Of a stretch of DNA of 64,000 nucleotides, positions 9,363 to 18,764 are shown piece by piece. Both the position numbers and the translations under genes were made by a program. This stretch comes from Kineococcus aurantiacus (GTDB lineage: Bacteria > Actinomycetota > Actinomycetes > Actinomycetales > Kineococcaceae), in assembly GCF_013409345.1 (NCBI RefSeq), contig NZ_JACCBB010000001.1:2976001-3040000 (forward strand), written 5' to 3'. The first letter of the stretch is position 1; every line of letters starts with the position of its first letter. The notes under the pieces are model-generated. The model did no database searches. It was not told the origin of the DNA and worked only from the letters and a program-made list of their open reading frames with translations.

Positions 9363-10835
9363 TTGTCGACCACCCCGGGACAGCCGCACCCCGTCGGCGG
9401 CGGTGTGCAGACCGCCCTGCCCCCCTTGACCGGCGGCCCCCACCGCAAGCGGCTCGGGACCGTCGCCCTCGTCGCGACGTTCGGGGGTCTGCTCTTCGGG
9501 TACGACACCAGCGTCATCAACGGCGCGCTGGAACCCATGGTCGTCGAACTGGGCCTGACGGCCTTCACCGAGGGCGTCGTCACCAGTTCCCTGCTCTTCG
9601 GCGCGGCCGTCGGCGCCGTCAGCGGCGGCCGGCTGTCCGACGCGTGGGGCCGCCGCAAGGCCATCCTGCTGATGTCGGCGTTCTTCTTCTTCGGCGCCCT
9701 GGTCTGCGTCTTCTCCCCGAACTTCGAGGTCATGGTCGTCGGGCGCGTCCTGCTCGGCCTGGCCGTCGGGGCCGCCTCCACCGTCGTGCCCGTCTACCTC
9801 GCCGAACTCGCCCCGTACGAGATCCGCGGGTCCCTCTCGGGGCGCAACGAGATGATGATCGTCGTCGGCCAGCTCGCCGCGTTCGTCGTCAACGCCGTCG
9901 TCGGCAACGTCTGGGGCGAGTACGGCGGCGTGTGGCGGATCATGCTCGCGTTCGTGACGCTGCCCGCCGTCGCGCTGTTCGCCGGGATGCTGCGCGTCCC
10001 GGAGTCGCCGCGCTGGCTCATCGACCACGGCCACTTCGACGAGGCCGTCGAGGTCCTGCGGCAGGTGCGCCCGCACGACCGCGCCGAGGCCGAGGCCCGC
10101 CAGATCGCCGGCCTCACCCACGAGGAGTCCAAGCGCGAGGACCTCGACTGGCGCAGCGTCCTGTCCAACCGCTGGCTGCGCCGGATCCTGCTCGTCGGCA
10201 TCGGCCTGGGGGTGGCCCAGCAGCTCACCGGCATCAACTCGATCATGTACTACGGCCAGGCGATCCTGAAGGAGGCCGGGTTCGACGACGGCACGGCCCT
10301 CGTCGTCAACATCGCCCCCGGGGTCATCGCCGTCGTCGGCGCGTTCATCGCCCTGCGCATGATGGACAGCTTCAGCCGCCGCAAGACGTTCATCGTCGGG
10401 TTCACCCTCACGACCGTCTGCCACCTGCTCATCGGCATCGGCTCGCTCCTGCTGCCCGTCGGCAACCCGTTGCGGCCGTGGGTGATCCTCTTCCTCGTCG
10501 TGGCCTTCGTGGGGTCGATGCAGACGTTCCTCAACGTCGCCGTCTGGGTCACCCTCTCGGAGATCTTCCCGTTGAGGATGCGCGCCTTCGGCATGGGCAC
10601 CTCGGTGTTCGTCCTGTGGCTGACCAACGCCCTGCTCGGGCTGTACTTCCCCACGCTGGTGTCCGCGGTCGGCATCACCGGCTGCTTCTTCGGCTTCGCC
10701 GTCATCAACCTCCTGGCGCTGGTGTTCGTCCGCACGCAGGTCCCCGAGACCCGCGGCCGCACGCTGGAGGAGCTGGAGGAGGCCGTCACCACGGGCCGGG
10801 TCTTCGACCGCGAGGTGCGCGACTCCACCGCCTGA
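9363..10835 (+). CDS. iolT: MFS sugar transporter, myo-inositol:H+ symporter type
   Basis: A 490-residue transporter of the sugar porter family with 12 predicted helices. Signatures include Gly-Tyr-Asp-Thr-Ser-Val-Ile-Asn-Gly-Ala in TM1 (about residue 46), Gly-Arg-Arg-Lys after TM2, Pro-Glu-Ser-Pro-Arg-Trp-Leu at the end of TM6 and Pro-Glu-Thr-Arg-Gly-Arg-Thr-Leu-Glu-Glu-Leu at the C-terminus. Its place beside iolC and the GntR regulator makes inositol the likely substrate; another polyol is possible. AAGGAG at 9352-9357 precedes an unusual TTG start at 9363. It probably shares control with the iol genes through the half-site at 9229. Confidence 0.87.
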   Translation: MSTTPGQPHPVGGGVQTALPPLTGGPHRKRLGTVALVATFGGLLFGYDTSVINGALEPMVVELGLTAFTEGVVTSSLLFGAAVGAVSGGRLSDAWGRRKAILLMSAFFFFGALVCVFSPNFEVMVVGRVLLGLAVGAASTVVPVYLAELAPYEIRGSLSGRNEMMIVVGQLAAFVVNAVVGNVWGEYGGVWRIMLAFVTLPAVALFAGMLRVPESPRWLIDHGHFDEAVEVLRQVRPHDRAEAEARQIAGLTHEESKREDLDWRSVLSNRWLRRILLVGIGLGVAQQLTGINSIMYYGQAILKEAGFDDGTALVVNIAPGVIAVVGAFIALRMMDSFSRRKTFIVGFTLTTVCHLLIGIGSLLLPVGNPLRPWVILFLVVAFVGSMQTFLNVAVWVTLSEIFPLRMRAFGMGTSVFVLWLTNALLGLYFPTLVSAVGITGCFFGFAVINLLALVFVRTQVPETRGRTLEELEEAVTTGRVFDREVRDSTA

Positions 10836-10845
10836 GCGACCGCGC

Positions 10846-11586
10846 TCAGCGGTCGACGAGCGTGACCTCGAACGCGTAGCGGCTGGCGCGGTAGACGTGC
10901 CGGCCGAACTCGACCACGCGACCGGAGTCGTCGTGCGTCGTGCGCTCCATCGTCAGCAGCGGCGACCCGCGGCGCTCGTCGAGCAGCGAGCACTCCTCCC
11001 CGCTGCCCCGGCGGGCGCCGATGCGCTGCCGCGCGACGCGCATCCCCACGCCGCGGCTGCGCAGCAGCTGGTACATGCCCCGCTCGGTGAGGGCCTCGAC
11101 GGTGAGGTCGGTGTACGGGGCCGGCAGCCAGTTCTCCAGCACCGCCAGCGGCTCCCCGCCCGACAGGCGCAGCCGCCGCAGGTGCAGCACGGGGGTGCCC
11201 GGGCTGACCGCGAGCGAACCCGCCACGTCGTCGTCGGCGCCGTCCATCTCGTGCAGCAGCACCTGCGTGGTCGGCTGCTGGCCGGACTGGGCCAGGTCGT
11301 CGTGCAGGCTCGTCAGCTCCACCGGTCGCGTGACCTGCCCGTGGACGACCTGCGTGCCCACGCCGCGCTTGCGCACCAGCAGGCCCTTGTCCACGAGCGA
11401 CTGGATGGCGCGGCGCATGGTGGGCCGGGACAGGCCGAGCTGGTCGGCCAGGTGGATCTCGTTGTCCAGGCGCGATCCGGGCGGCAGCTTGCCGCCCTCG
11501 ATGGCCTGCTCGATCTGCCGTGCCACCTGGAAGTACAGGGGGACCGGACTCGTCCGGTCGAGGTCGACGAACAGATCGCTAGCCAC
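10846..11586 (-). CDS. GntR/HutC family regulator of the inositol genes
   Basis: 246 residues: a winged-helix GntR domain (about 10-78, with Leu-Gly-Leu-Ser-Arg-Pro-Thr-Met-Arg-Arg-Ala recognition helix) and a UTRA ligand domain (about 95-240). The GTG at 11586 follows GGGAG and gives the standard GntR N-terminus ending in Pro-Leu-Tyr-Phe-Gln-Val-Ala; a longer frame upstream would run through the operator. It is divergent from iolC and lies back to back with iolT, so it plays the IolR role, with release by an inositol catabolite (inference). Confidence 0.87.
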   Translation of the reverse strand: MASDLFVDLDRTSPVPLYFQVARQIEQAIEGGKLPPGSRLDNEIHLADQLGLSRPTMRRAIQSLVDKGLLVRKRGVGTQVVHGQVTRPVELTSLHDDLAQSGQQPTTQVLLHEMDGADDDVAGSLAVSPGTPVLHLRRLRLSGGEPLAVLENWLPAPYTDLTVEALTERGMYQLLRSRGVGMRVARQRIGARRGSGEECSLLDERRGSPLLTMERTTHDDSGRVVEFGRHVYRASRYAFEVTLVDR

Positions 11587-11680
11587 TGGTGCTCCCGTGA
11601 TCGAGGGGCGGCCGGGCCACGTCGCCGCCGCCTTCCGCCCATGGTAACGGTCCCGAGGTCCGTACGTCAGGAGGTGCGTT

Positions 11681-11705
11681 TGTCCTGACAAAGCTTGACA
11701 GGACA
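11681..11705. promoter_or_regulatory. Palindromic operator between GntR gene and iolC
   Basis: TGTCCTG at 11681-11687 and CAGGACA at 11699-11705 are a perfect 7-bp inverted repeat around an 11-base centre that also matches in part. Each arm begins the half-site TGTCCTGWCA. It lies 95 bases from the GntR start and 85 from the iolC start, so it can control both. Confidence 0.65.
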
Positions 11706-11789
11706 GCCCGACACGGAGCACCCTCGACCGTGTCACCGCGCCGCTGCGGCCCGGGACGGCACGAGACAACCGGACGGGGAGGACCCTTC

Positions 11790-12779
11790 GTGAGCGATGG
11801 CGTGAGCAGCCCGGGCGCGCTGGACGTCGTGACCATGGGCAGGGTCGGCGTCGACATCTACCCGCTGCAGGACGACGTCGGCCTGGAGGACGTCGAGACG
11901 TTCGGGAAGTACCTCGGCGGCAGCGCGACGAACGTCGCGGTGGCCGCCGCGCGGCACGGCCGCTCGACGGCCGTCGTCACCCGCACCGGCCACGACGCCT
12001 TCGGGACCTTCGTCCACAAGGCGCTGGTGGGGTTCGGGGTGTCCGACCGGTTCGTCAGCGCCGTGGACGGCCTGAACACCCCGCTGGCCTTCTGCGAGAT
12101 CTACCCGCCGGACAACTTCCCGCTGCTGTTCTACCGGCAGCCCACCGCCCCGGACCTGCAGATCGCGGCCGAGGACCTCGACCTGGACGCGATCCGCGAC
12201 GCGGGCGTGTTCTGGGCGACGGTCACGGGCTTGTCGGAGGAACCGAGCCGGGGCGCGCACTTCGCGGCGTGGGAGGCCCGGGCCCGCCGGCCCTTCACCG
12301 TCCTCGACCTCGACTACCGCGAGATGTTCTGGGCCTCCCCGGAACTGGCGACCGAGCAGGTCCGCCGGGCCCTGCCGCACGTCACCGTCGCGGTCGGCAA
12401 CAAGGAGGAGTGCGAGGTCGCGGTCGGGGAGACCGAACCCCACCGGGCCGCGCAGGCCCTCCTGGACGCCGGGGTCGAGATCGCCGTCGTCAAGCAGGGG
12501 CCGCGCGGCGTCCTCGGGGCGACCCGCGCCGCCGACGGCACGACGGAGTTCGTCGAGGTCCCCCCGACGCCCGTCGCGGTCGTCAACGGCCTGGGCGCCG
12601 GGGACGGCTTCGGCGGCGCCCTGTGCCACGGGCTGCTGTCGGGCTGGGACCTCGAACGGGTCCTGCGCTTCGCCAACGCCGCCGGCGCGATCGTGGCCAC
12701 CCGCCGCGAGTGCTCCACCGCCATGCCGTACACCGCCGAGGTGGAGGCCCTGCTCGAGGAGGTCGCGTCCCGTGCCTGA
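11790..12779 (+). CDS. iolC: 5-dehydro-2-deoxygluconokinase (PfkB family)
   Basis: A 329-residue ribokinase-like enzyme that phosphorylates 5-dehydro-2-deoxy-D-gluconate in inositol breakdown. It has the PfkB signature Gly-Lys-Tyr-Leu-Gly-Gly-Ser-Ala-Thr-Asn-Val-Ala near residues 35-50, and the ATP/catalytic motif Gly-Leu-Gly-Ala-Gly-Asp-Gly-Phe-Gly-Gly near 268-277 with the catalytic Asp. GGGGAGGA at 11776-11783 is six bases before the GTG at 11790. An in-frame GTG 60 bases upstream would lack a ribosome site. It overlaps the next gene by eight bases. The operon place beside iolB and iolD fixes the role. Confidence 0.9.
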   Translation: MSDGVSSPGALDVVTMGRVGVDIYPLQDDVGLEDVETFGKYLGGSATNVAVAAARHGRSTAVVTRTGHDAFGTFVHKALVGFGVSDRFVSAVDGLNTPLAFCEIYPPDNFPLLFYRQPTAPDLQIAAEDLDLDAIRDAGVFWATVTGLSEEPSRGAHFAAWEARARRPFTVLDLDYREMFWASPELATEQVRRALPHVTVAVGNKEECEVAVGETEPHRAAQALLDAGVEIAVVKQGPRGVLGATRAADGTTEFVEVPPTPVAVVNGLGAGDGFGGALCHGLLSGWDLERVLRFANAAGAIVATRRECSTAMPYTAEVEALLEEVASRA

Positions 12780-13665
12780 CACCACGACGACGTTCGCGAA
12801 GGACTACGCCGAGGTCGCCGAGATCCGCGCCCGCCACCCCGAGCGCATCGCCGAGCTGTCCCGGGCCCGCCGTCGCCGGCCGCTGCTGGGCGACGACGGC
12901 CGGCTCATGGTCATCGCCGCCGACCACCCCGCCCGCGGGGCCAACGGCGTCGGTGCGAACCCCATGGCGATGGCCGACCGCACCGAACTGCTGGACCGGC
13001 TGCGGGTGGCGCTGGCCGTCCCCGGCGTCGACGGGCTGCTCGGCTCGACCGACATCATCGAGGACCTGACGCTGCTGGGGGCCCTGGAGGGCAAGGTCGT
13101 CTTCGGGTCGATGAACCGCGGGGGGTTGCAGGGCGCCACGTTCGAGCTCGACGACCGCTTCACCGGGTACGACGCGCAGGCCATCGAGGACATGAACCTC
13201 GACGGCGGCAAGTTCCTCACCCGCATCGCGCTCGACGACGCCGGCACCCTGCCGACCCTGACGGCCTCGGCCGACGCCATCAGCGAACTGGCCGCCCGCC
13301 GGCTCGTCGCGATGATCGAGCCGTTCTGGTCCTCGACGAGGAACGGCAAGGTCGTCCACGACCTGAGCGCCGACGGCGTCATCAAGTCCATCAACGTCGC
13401 GCAGGCCCTGGGCCGCACGACGGCCTACACGTGGCTGAAGATTCCCGTGGTCGACGACATGGAACGGGTCATGGAGTCCACGACGTTCCCGACCCTGCTG
13501 CTCGGCGGGGACCCGGCGACCTCCCCCGAGGAGACGTTCGCGACCTGGCGCAAGGCCCTGGCCCTGCCCTCGGTGCGCGGTCTGACGGTGGGGCGAACCC
13601 TGCTGTACCCGCCGGACGGCGACGTCGCGTCGGCCGTGAAGACCGCCGTCTCGCTCGTGCGCTGA
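12772..13665 (+). CDS. Cgl0159-type class I aldolase-like protein of the inositol operon
   Basis: 297 residues of a (beta/alpha)8 family related to DeoC/LacD aldolases that is regularly found between iolC and iolB in actinobacteria. The likely role is cleavage of 2-deoxy-5-keto-gluconate 6-phosphate (the IolJ step), by context. Visible features: Met-Val-Ile-Ala-Ala-Asp-His-Pro-Ala-Arg near residues 45-54, Gly-Leu-Leu-Gly-Ser-Thr-Asp, a Leu-Lys-Ile-Pro-Val-Val strand near 222 whose Lys could form the Schiff base, and a terminal Gly-Arg-Thr-Leu-Leu-Tyr-Pro phosphate-site motif. The GTG start lies inside the end of iolC. Confidence 0.82.
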   Translation: MPDTTTTFAKDYAEVAEIRARHPERIAELSRARRRRPLLGDDGRLMVIAADHPARGANGVGANPMAMADRTELLDRLRVALAVPGVDGLLGSTDIIEDLTLLGALEGKVVFGSMNRGGLQGATFELDDRFTGYDAQAIEDMNLDGGKFLTRIALDDAGTLPTLTASADAISELAARRLVAMIEPFWSSTRNGKVVHDLSADGVIKSINVAQALGRTTAYTWLKIPVVDDMERVMESTTFPTLLLGGDPATSPEETFATWRKALALPSVRGLTVGRTLLYPPDGDVASAVKTAVSLVR

Positions 13666-13675
13666 GGGGTTCACC

Positions 13676-14590
13676 GTGACCGACCCGAACCTGTACCTGC
13701 CCGCCGGGTCCGCCGCGGCGGACGGCTTCGACCTGGTCGTCACGCCGGCGTCCGCGGGCTGGGGCTACTCCGGCCTGCGGGTCCTCACGCTGGCCCCGGG
13801 CGCTTCCCGCACCTTCCCCTCGGGGGAGGACGAGCTGATCGTCCTGCCGCTGTCGGGGTCGGGTTCGGTCACGGTCGAGGGGGAGACCCTCGAACTCGTC
13901 GGCCGCGCCTCGGTGTTCGACGGCGTGAGCGACTTCGCGTACGTCGGCCGCGACAGCGAGCTGACGGTCCACAGTGCCGCAGGCGGCGTGTTCTCGTTCC
14001 CGGGCGCACGGGCGACGCGCCGCCTGCCCTTCCGCTACGGCCCGGCCTCCGGCGTCCCCGTCGAACTGCGCGGGGCCGGTCAGGCCAGCCGGCAGGTCAA
14101 CAACTTCGCCACCCCGGCGGTGTTCGAGACCGACAAGCTCATCGCCTGCGAGGTCCTCACCCCCGGCGGGAACTGGTCGTCCTACCCGCCGCACCGCCAC
14201 GACCGCACCAGCGAGCACGAGAGCGAGCTGGAGGAGATCTACTACTACTCCTTCCGCGCCCTGGCCCCCGCGGGGGTCCCCACCGTCCCCGGCGGTCTGG
14301 GCCTGCAGCAGGCCTACGGCGACGACGAGCGCCCGCTGGAGGTCCTGGAGGAGGTGCACGACGGTGACGTCGTGCTCCTGCCGCACGGCTGGCACGGCCC
14401 CTCGATCGCCTCCCCGGCCTACGACATGTACTACCTGAACGTCATGGCCGGGCCCGAGGACGAGCGGGCCTGGAAGATCTGCGACGATCCCGCCCACGGC
14501 TGGGTGCGATCGACCTGGCAGGGGCAGGGCGTCGACGCCCGCCTGCCGTTCTACTCCGCCCCCGACACCGACGTCCGCGCCGAGAACTGA
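13676..14590 (+). CDS. iolB: 5-deoxy-glucuronate isomerase
   Basis: A 304-residue double cupin that converts 5-deoxy-D-glucuronate to 5-dehydro-2-deoxygluconate. The second cupin carries the metal ligands in Pro-Pro-His-Arg-His-Asp near residues 178-183, with Glu-Glu-Ile-Tyr-Tyr-Tyr after it and a His in Leu-Pro-His-Gly-Trp-His-Gly-Pro. The length is normal. It starts with GTG ten bases after the aldolase gene, in one operon with iolC and iolD. Confidence 0.92.
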   Translation: MTDPNLYLPAGSAAADGFDLVVTPASAGWGYSGLRVLTLAPGASRTFPSGEDELIVLPLSGSGSVTVEGETLELVGRASVFDGVSDFAYVGRDSELTVHSAAGGVFSFPGARATRRLPFRYGPASGVPVELRGAGQASRQVNNFATPAVFETDKLIACEVLTPGGNWSSYPPHRHDRTSEHESELEEIYYYSFRALAPAGVPTVPGGLGLQQAYGDDERPLEVLEEVHDGDVVLLPHGWHGPSIASPAYDMYYLNVMAGPEDERAWKICDDPAHGWVRSTWQGQGVDARLPFYSAPDTDVRAEN

Positions 14591-14599
14591 GAGAGACCG

Positions 14600-16543
14600 A
14601 TGAGCGCAGTCCCCCCGAACCCGGCCGTGCAGACGGTGCGGCTGACGGTCTCCCAGGCCGTCGTGCGTTTCCTGCAGGCGCAGTTCACCGAACGCGACGG
14701 TGTGCGTCAGCAGTTCTTCGGCGGCGTGCTCGGCATCTTCGGGCACGGGAACGTGGCCGGTGTCGGCCAGGCGCTGCTCGAGGCGGAACTCCACGCAGGG
14801 GAGGGCGGATCCGGCGACGGGTGGGTCCCGCCCGCGCAGGTCCGCTACGTGACGGGCCGCAACGAGCAGTCGATGGTCCACACGGCCGTCGGGTACGCCC
14901 GCCAGCAGGACCGGCTGCAGACCCTCGCCGTCACGGCGTCGGTCGGCCCGGGCTCGACGAACATGCTGACGGGCGCGGCCCTGGCGACGATCAACCGCAT
15001 CCCGGTCCTGCTGCTGCCCAGCGACGTCTTCGCGACCCGCGTCGCCTCGCCGGTGCTGCAGGAGCTGGAGCAGCCCCACGGCTACGACGTGTCGGTCAAC
15101 GACGCGTTCCGCCCGCTGTCGAAGTTCTTCGACCGCGTGTGGCGCCCCGAGCAGCTCGCCTCGGCCCTGCTGGGCGCGATGCGGGTGCTGACGGACCCGG
15201 CCGAGACCGGCGCGGCGACCGTCTGCCTGCCCGAGGACCTGCAGGCCGAGGCGTGGGACTTCCCCGTCGACCTGTTCAAGGAGCGCACCTGGCGTATCGC
15301 GCGCCCGGTGCCCGAGCAGGTCGCGGTCGAGGAGGCCGCCGCGGTCATCCGCTCGGCGAAGGCCCCGCTGGTCGTCGCCGGCGGCGGTGTCGTGTACTCC
15401 CGCGCCACCGAGGCGCTGAAGGCGTTCGTCGAGGCGACCGGCATCCCCGTGGGGCAGTCGCAGGCCGGCAAGGGCGCGATCCGCTACGACCACCCGCTGT
15501 CGCTGGGCGCCATCGGGTCCACGGGCACCACCGCGGCCAACGAGATCGCGGCCGAGGCCGACGTCGTCATCGGCATCGGCACGCGCTACTCCGACTTCAC
15601 GACGGGTTCGCGGACCGCGTTCCAGAACCCCGGCGTGCGGTTCGTCAACGTCAACGTCGCCGCGATCGACGCGGTCAAGCACGCCGGGGTCCCGGTGCAG
15701 GGCGACGCCCGCACGACCCTGGAACTCCTGACGAGCGCCCTGGAGGGGTTCTCGACGCCCGACGCCTACCGCGAGCGGGCCGCGCGGCTGAACCGCGAGT
15801 GGGACGCCGTGGTCGAGGAGTTCTACCACTCCGGCATCGGGGAGGAGACCGGGCTGCTCGCGCAGGCCGAGGTCATCGGCGCGGTCGACGAGGTGGCCGG
15901 GGACCGCGACGTCGTGGTGTGCGCCGCGGGCTCGCTGCCCGGTGACCTGCACTGCATGTGGCGCAGCCGCGACCCGAAGCAGTACCACGTCGAGTACGGC
16001 TACTCCTGCATGGGGTACGAGATCCCCGGCGGCATCGGGGTGGCCCTGGCCGCACCGGACCGCGACGTGTTCATCACGGTCGGGGACGGCTCGTACCTGA
16101 TGTCCCCGACCGAGCTGGTGACCGCGGTGCAGGAGAACGTCAAGGTCATCGTGGTGATCCTGCAGAACCACGGGTTCGCCTCCATCGGGGCCCTGTCCGA
16201 GCAGCACGGCTCGCAGCGCTACGGCACCAGGTACCGCAAGCGCTCGGAGTCCGGTCGCCTCGACGGCGACAAGCTGCCCGTGGACCTCGCCGCGAACGCC
16301 GAGAGCATGGGGGTCCGCACCCTGCGCCCGGCGAACCGCAAGGAGCTCGTGGCGGCCCTGCAGGACGCCAAGGCGTCCTCGGAGTCGACCGTCGTGCACG
16401 TGGAGACCGACCTGTACTCCCAGGCCCCCGACGGCGGCGGCTGGTGGGACGTCCCGGTCTCGGAGGTCTCGCACCTGGAGTCCACCCGCACCGCCCGCGC
16501 CTGGTACGAGGGCAAGAAGGCCACGCAGCGCCCGCTCGTCTGA
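14600..16543 (+). CDS. iolD: 3D-(3,5/4)-trihydroxycyclohexane-1,2-dione hydrolase
   Basis: A 647-residue thiamine diphosphate enzyme that opens the inositol ring after dehydration. It follows the acetolactate-synthase plan: N-terminal Pyr domain with Arg-Asn-Glu-Gln-Ser, central domain (about 220-360), and C-terminal PP domain with Gly-Asp-Gly-Ser-Tyr-Leu near 494-499 followed by a long Asn-containing metal loop (Leu-Gln-Asn-His-Gly-Phe). The length fits IolD, which is longer than acetolactate synthases. It starts ten bases after iolB. A hairpin follows the stop. Confidence 0.93.
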   Translation: MSAVPPNPAVQTVRLTVSQAVVRFLQAQFTERDGVRQQFFGGVLGIFGHGNVAGVGQALLEAELHAGEGGSGDGWVPPAQVRYVTGRNEQSMVHTAVGYARQQDRLQTLAVTASVGPGSTNMLTGAALATINRIPVLLLPSDVFATRVASPVLQELEQPHGYDVSVNDAFRPLSKFFDRVWRPEQLASALLGAMRVLTDPAETGAATVCLPEDLQAEAWDFPVDLFKERTWRIARPVPEQVAVEEAAAVIRSAKAPLVVAGGGVVYSRATEALKAFVEATGIPVGQSQAGKGAIRYDHPLSLGAIGSTGTTAANEIAAEADVVIGIGTRYSDFTTGSRTAFQNPGVRFVNVNVAAIDAVKHAGVPVQGDARTTLELLTSALEGFSTPDAYRERAARLNREWDAVVEEFYHSGIGEETGLLAQAEVIGAVDEVAGDRDVVVCAAGSLPGDLHCMWRSRDPKQYHVEYGYSCMGYEIPGGIGVALAAPDRDVFITVGDGSYLMSPTELVTAVQENVKVIVVILQNHGFASIGALSEQHGSQRYGTRYRKRSESGRLDGDKLPVDLAANAESMGVRTLRPANRKELVAALQDAKASSESTVVHVETDLYSQAPDGGGWWDVPVSEVSHLESTRTARAWYEGKKATQRPLV

Positions 16544-16556
16544 CCCCGCGCGGCAC

Positions 16557-16588
16557 GGCCTCCCCGGAGAACGCTTACCGGGGAGGCC
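16557..16588 (+). terminator. Hairpin after iolD
   Basis: An 11-bp perfect stem (GGCCTCCCCGG and its complement) with a ten-base loop begins 13 bases after the iolD stop. It separates the iolCBD part from the iolE-like/ABC part and may be a partial terminator. Confidence 0.6.
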
Positions 16589-16645
16589 CCGCCGCGCCCT
16601 GCGCCTCCCGCGCGCGCTGACGGGTCTGGGAGGTGAGTATGTAAC

Positions 16646-16661
16646 GACAATCGCTTGACAG
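16646..16661 (+). promoter_or_regulatory. Degenerate GntR-type site before the iolE-like gene
   Basis: GACAATCGCTTGACAG resembles GACAAAGCTTGACAG in the iolC operator with one extra base; the nine bases CTGTCAAGC on the other strand are identical. TTGACA could also act as a -35 box. It is about 90 bases before the start of the next gene. Confidence 0.35.
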
Positions 16662-16747
16662 CCTGCGCGTGTTCGCGCGACAGTTCCCTGCAGCCGCACT
16701 CCCCGCCGGGGAACCTGCGGCTCACGACGACGTGGAGGAAGTTCCCC

Positions 16748-17635
16748 ATGGCTCGGTCCATCACCATCGGCACCGCTCCCGACTCCTGGGGCGTCTGGTT
16801 CGCCGACGACGAGCTCCAGACCCCCGCGCACCGCTTCCTCGACGAGGTCGTCGAAGCCGGCTACGAGTGGATCGAGCTCGGCCCCTACGGCTACCTGCCC
16901 ACCGACCCCGCCGAGCTGTCCGACGAGCTGGAGGCGCGCCACCTGAAGGTGTCGGCCGGCACGATCTTCGCGGCCCTGCACCGCCCCGACCACTACGCCG
17001 AGGCGTGGGCGCAGGTCGAGCAGGTCGCCAAGCTCACCCAGGCCGTGGGCGGCACCCACCTCGTCGTCATCCCCGGCCAGTGGCGCAGCGACAAGACCGG
17101 TGAGCAGATCGAGCCGCGCGAGCTCGACGACGAGTCCTGGGCGCGGCTGGCCGCGGGCATGGACCGCCTGGGCCGCGACGTCAAGAACGGCTACGGCCTG
17201 CAGGTGGCGGTCCACTCGCACGCCGACACCCACATCGACACCCAGGACCAGGTCGAGCGGTTCCTGTCGATGACCGACGGCGACCCGGTCAAGCTGTGCC
17301 TGGACACCGGTCACGTCTCCTACTCCGGCGGCGACAGCCTCGCCCTCATCCGCGACTTCCCCGACCGCATCGCCTACGTCCACCTCAAGCAGGTCGACCC
17401 GGCGGTCGTGGCGAAGGTCAAGGAGCAGGACCTGCCGTTCGGCGAGGCCGTCAAGCTGGGGGCCATGGTCGAACCGCCGCAAGGGATCCCGGCCATGCCG
17501 CCGATCCTGGAGGCGCTGGAGGGCCTGGGGCGCGACGTCTTCGCGATCGTCGAGCAGGACCTCTACCCGGTCGCCTTCGACAAGCCCCTGCCGATCGCGA
17601 CCCGCACCCGCACCTACCTCGACTCCTGCCGCTGA
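16748..17635 (+). CDS. IolE/IolH-like sugar phosphate isomerase/epimerase (inosose dehydratase-like)
   Basis: A 295-residue AP endonuclease 2-type TIM barrel. In this operon a 2-keto-myo-inositol dehydratase is otherwise missing, so that is the likely job. Signs: Gly-Thr-Ala-Pro-Asp-Ser-Trp-Gly-Val-Trp at the N-terminus, Trp-Ile-Glu-Leu-Gly-Pro-Tyr-Gly-Tyr, and metal-ligand strands Ala-Val-His-Ser-His-Ala-Asp and Leu-Asp-Thr-Gly-His-Val. It is not a close match to classical IolE, so an isomerase role remains possible. GGAGGA at 16734-16739 is eight bases before the ATG. Confidence 0.78.
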   Translation: MARSITIGTAPDSWGVWFADDELQTPAHRFLDEVVEAGYEWIELGPYGYLPTDPAELSDELEARHLKVSAGTIFAALHRPDHYAEAWAQVEQVAKLTQAVGGTHLVVIPGQWRSDKTGEQIEPRELDDESWARLAAGMDRLGRDVKNGYGLQVAVHSHADTHIDTQDQVERFLSMTDGDPVKLCLDTGHVSYSGGDSLALIRDFPDRIAYVHLKQVDPAVVAKVKEQDLPFGEAVKLGAMVEPPQGIPAMPPILEALEGLGRDVFAIVEQDLYPVAFDKPLPIATRTRTYLDSCR

Positions 17636-17672
17636 CGCGCCGACCGGCCCGCCACCAGAGAGGATCGGATCG

Positions 17673-18764
17673 ATGGAGATTCGCACAGACGCTGGAGGAG
17701 ACGTGTCCGCGCCCTTGACGCCCACGACCCACGCGGGAGGCGCGGCCACCTCGGCCGACGACCGCGTCCGGACGCGGCCGCTGTTGTCGGTCGTCCTGTC
17801 GCGGCCCGAGATCGGGTCGCTCATCGGGGCGGTCGCCCTGTTCGTGCTGTTCCTGGTGGTCGCACCGACGCTGCGCTCGGGCGCGGCGCTGCTCACCGTG
17901 CTGTACTCCTCCTCGACCATCGGCATCATGGCCGTCTCGGTCGCGCTGCTGATGATCGGGGGGGAGTTCGACCTGTCGGCCGGGGTCGCGGTGACCACGG
18001 CGTCGCTGACGGCCTCGATGGTCGCCTACCAGCTGCACCTGAACGTGTGGGTGGGCGTGCTGGTGGCGCTGGTGCTGGCGCTGGCGGTGGGGTTGTTCAA
18101 CGGCTGGCTGCTGGTGCGGACGGGCCTGCCGTCCTTCATCATCACCCTGGGGTCCTTCTTCATGCTCACGGGCCTGAACCTGGGCGTCACCAAGGTCGTC
18201 ACCGGCGGGGTGTCGTCGCCGACGATCAGCGACATGGACGGGTTCGCCTCGGCGAAGGCGTTCTTCGACTACACGCTGCCGATCGGCAACGGCCTGCGGA
18301 TCCCGATCCTGTTCTGGGTCGCGCTGGTGGCCGTCGCGACGTGGATCCTGCTGCGGACCCGGGTCGGCAACTGGGTCTTCGCCTCCGGCGGTGACCCGGC
18401 GGCGGCCCGCGCGGTCGGCGTCCCGGTCAAGGCCACGAAGATCGGCCTGTTCATGGCCGTCGGGTTCACGGCCTGGCTGCTGGGCATGCACAACCTCTTC
18501 GCCTACTCCAACGCCCAGTCCGGCAACGGCGTCGGCAACGAGCTGTACTACATCATCGCCGCGGTCGTGGGCGGCTGCCTCATGACCGGCGGGTACGGCT
18601 CGGCGATCGGCGCGGCCATCGGTGCGCTGATCTACGGCGTCGTCACCAACGGCATCGTCTACGCCGGCTGGCAGGCGGACTGGAACCGGCTGTTCCTGGG
18701 CGCGATGCTCGTCGTCGCCACCATCGTCAACCTCGTCGTGAAGAACCAGGCGGCCAAGCGGTGA
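17673..18764 (+). CDS. ABC sugar transporter permease (RbsC/FrcC type)
   Basis: 363 residues with about ten predicted helices after a 45-residue hydrophilic N-terminus. The EAA-like loop reads [11 protein letters not shown] near residue 245, the RbsC-family signature. The mid-protein segment Leu-Pro-Ser-Phe-Ile-Ile-Thr-Leu-Gly is typical too. It serves with the ATPase 4 bases on and the lipoprotein at 20826, presumably for inositol uptake. ATG at 17673 has AGAGGA upstream; a GTG at 17703 after GGAGGAG is a possible alternative. Confidence 0.88.
   Translation: MEIRTDAGGDVSAPLTPTTHAGGAATSADDRVRTRPLLSVVLSRPEIGSLIGAVALFVLFLVVAPTLRSGAALLTVLYSSSTIGIMAVSVALLMIGGEFDLSAGVAVTTASLTASMVAYQLHLNVWVGVLVALVLALAVGLFNGWLLVRTGLPSFIITLGSFFMLTGLNLGVTKVVTGGVSSPTISDMDGFASAKAFFDYTLPIGNGLRIPILFWVALVAVATWILLRTRVGNWVFASGGDPAAARAVGVPVKATKIGLFMAVGFTAWLLGMHNLFAYSNAQSGNGVGNELYYIIAAVVGGCLMTGGYGSAIGAAIGALIYGVVTNGIVYAGWQADWNRLFLGAMLVVATIVNLVVKNQAAKR

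Noticed and set aside
13469-17998. A 1509-codon open frame on the minus strand across the iolB-iolD region
   Set aside because: It is antisense to iolB, iolD and the iolE-like gene, which have clear family motifs. Its own product is low-complexity Arg/Gly/Ala/His/Val with no domain, typical of mirror frames at this GC content.
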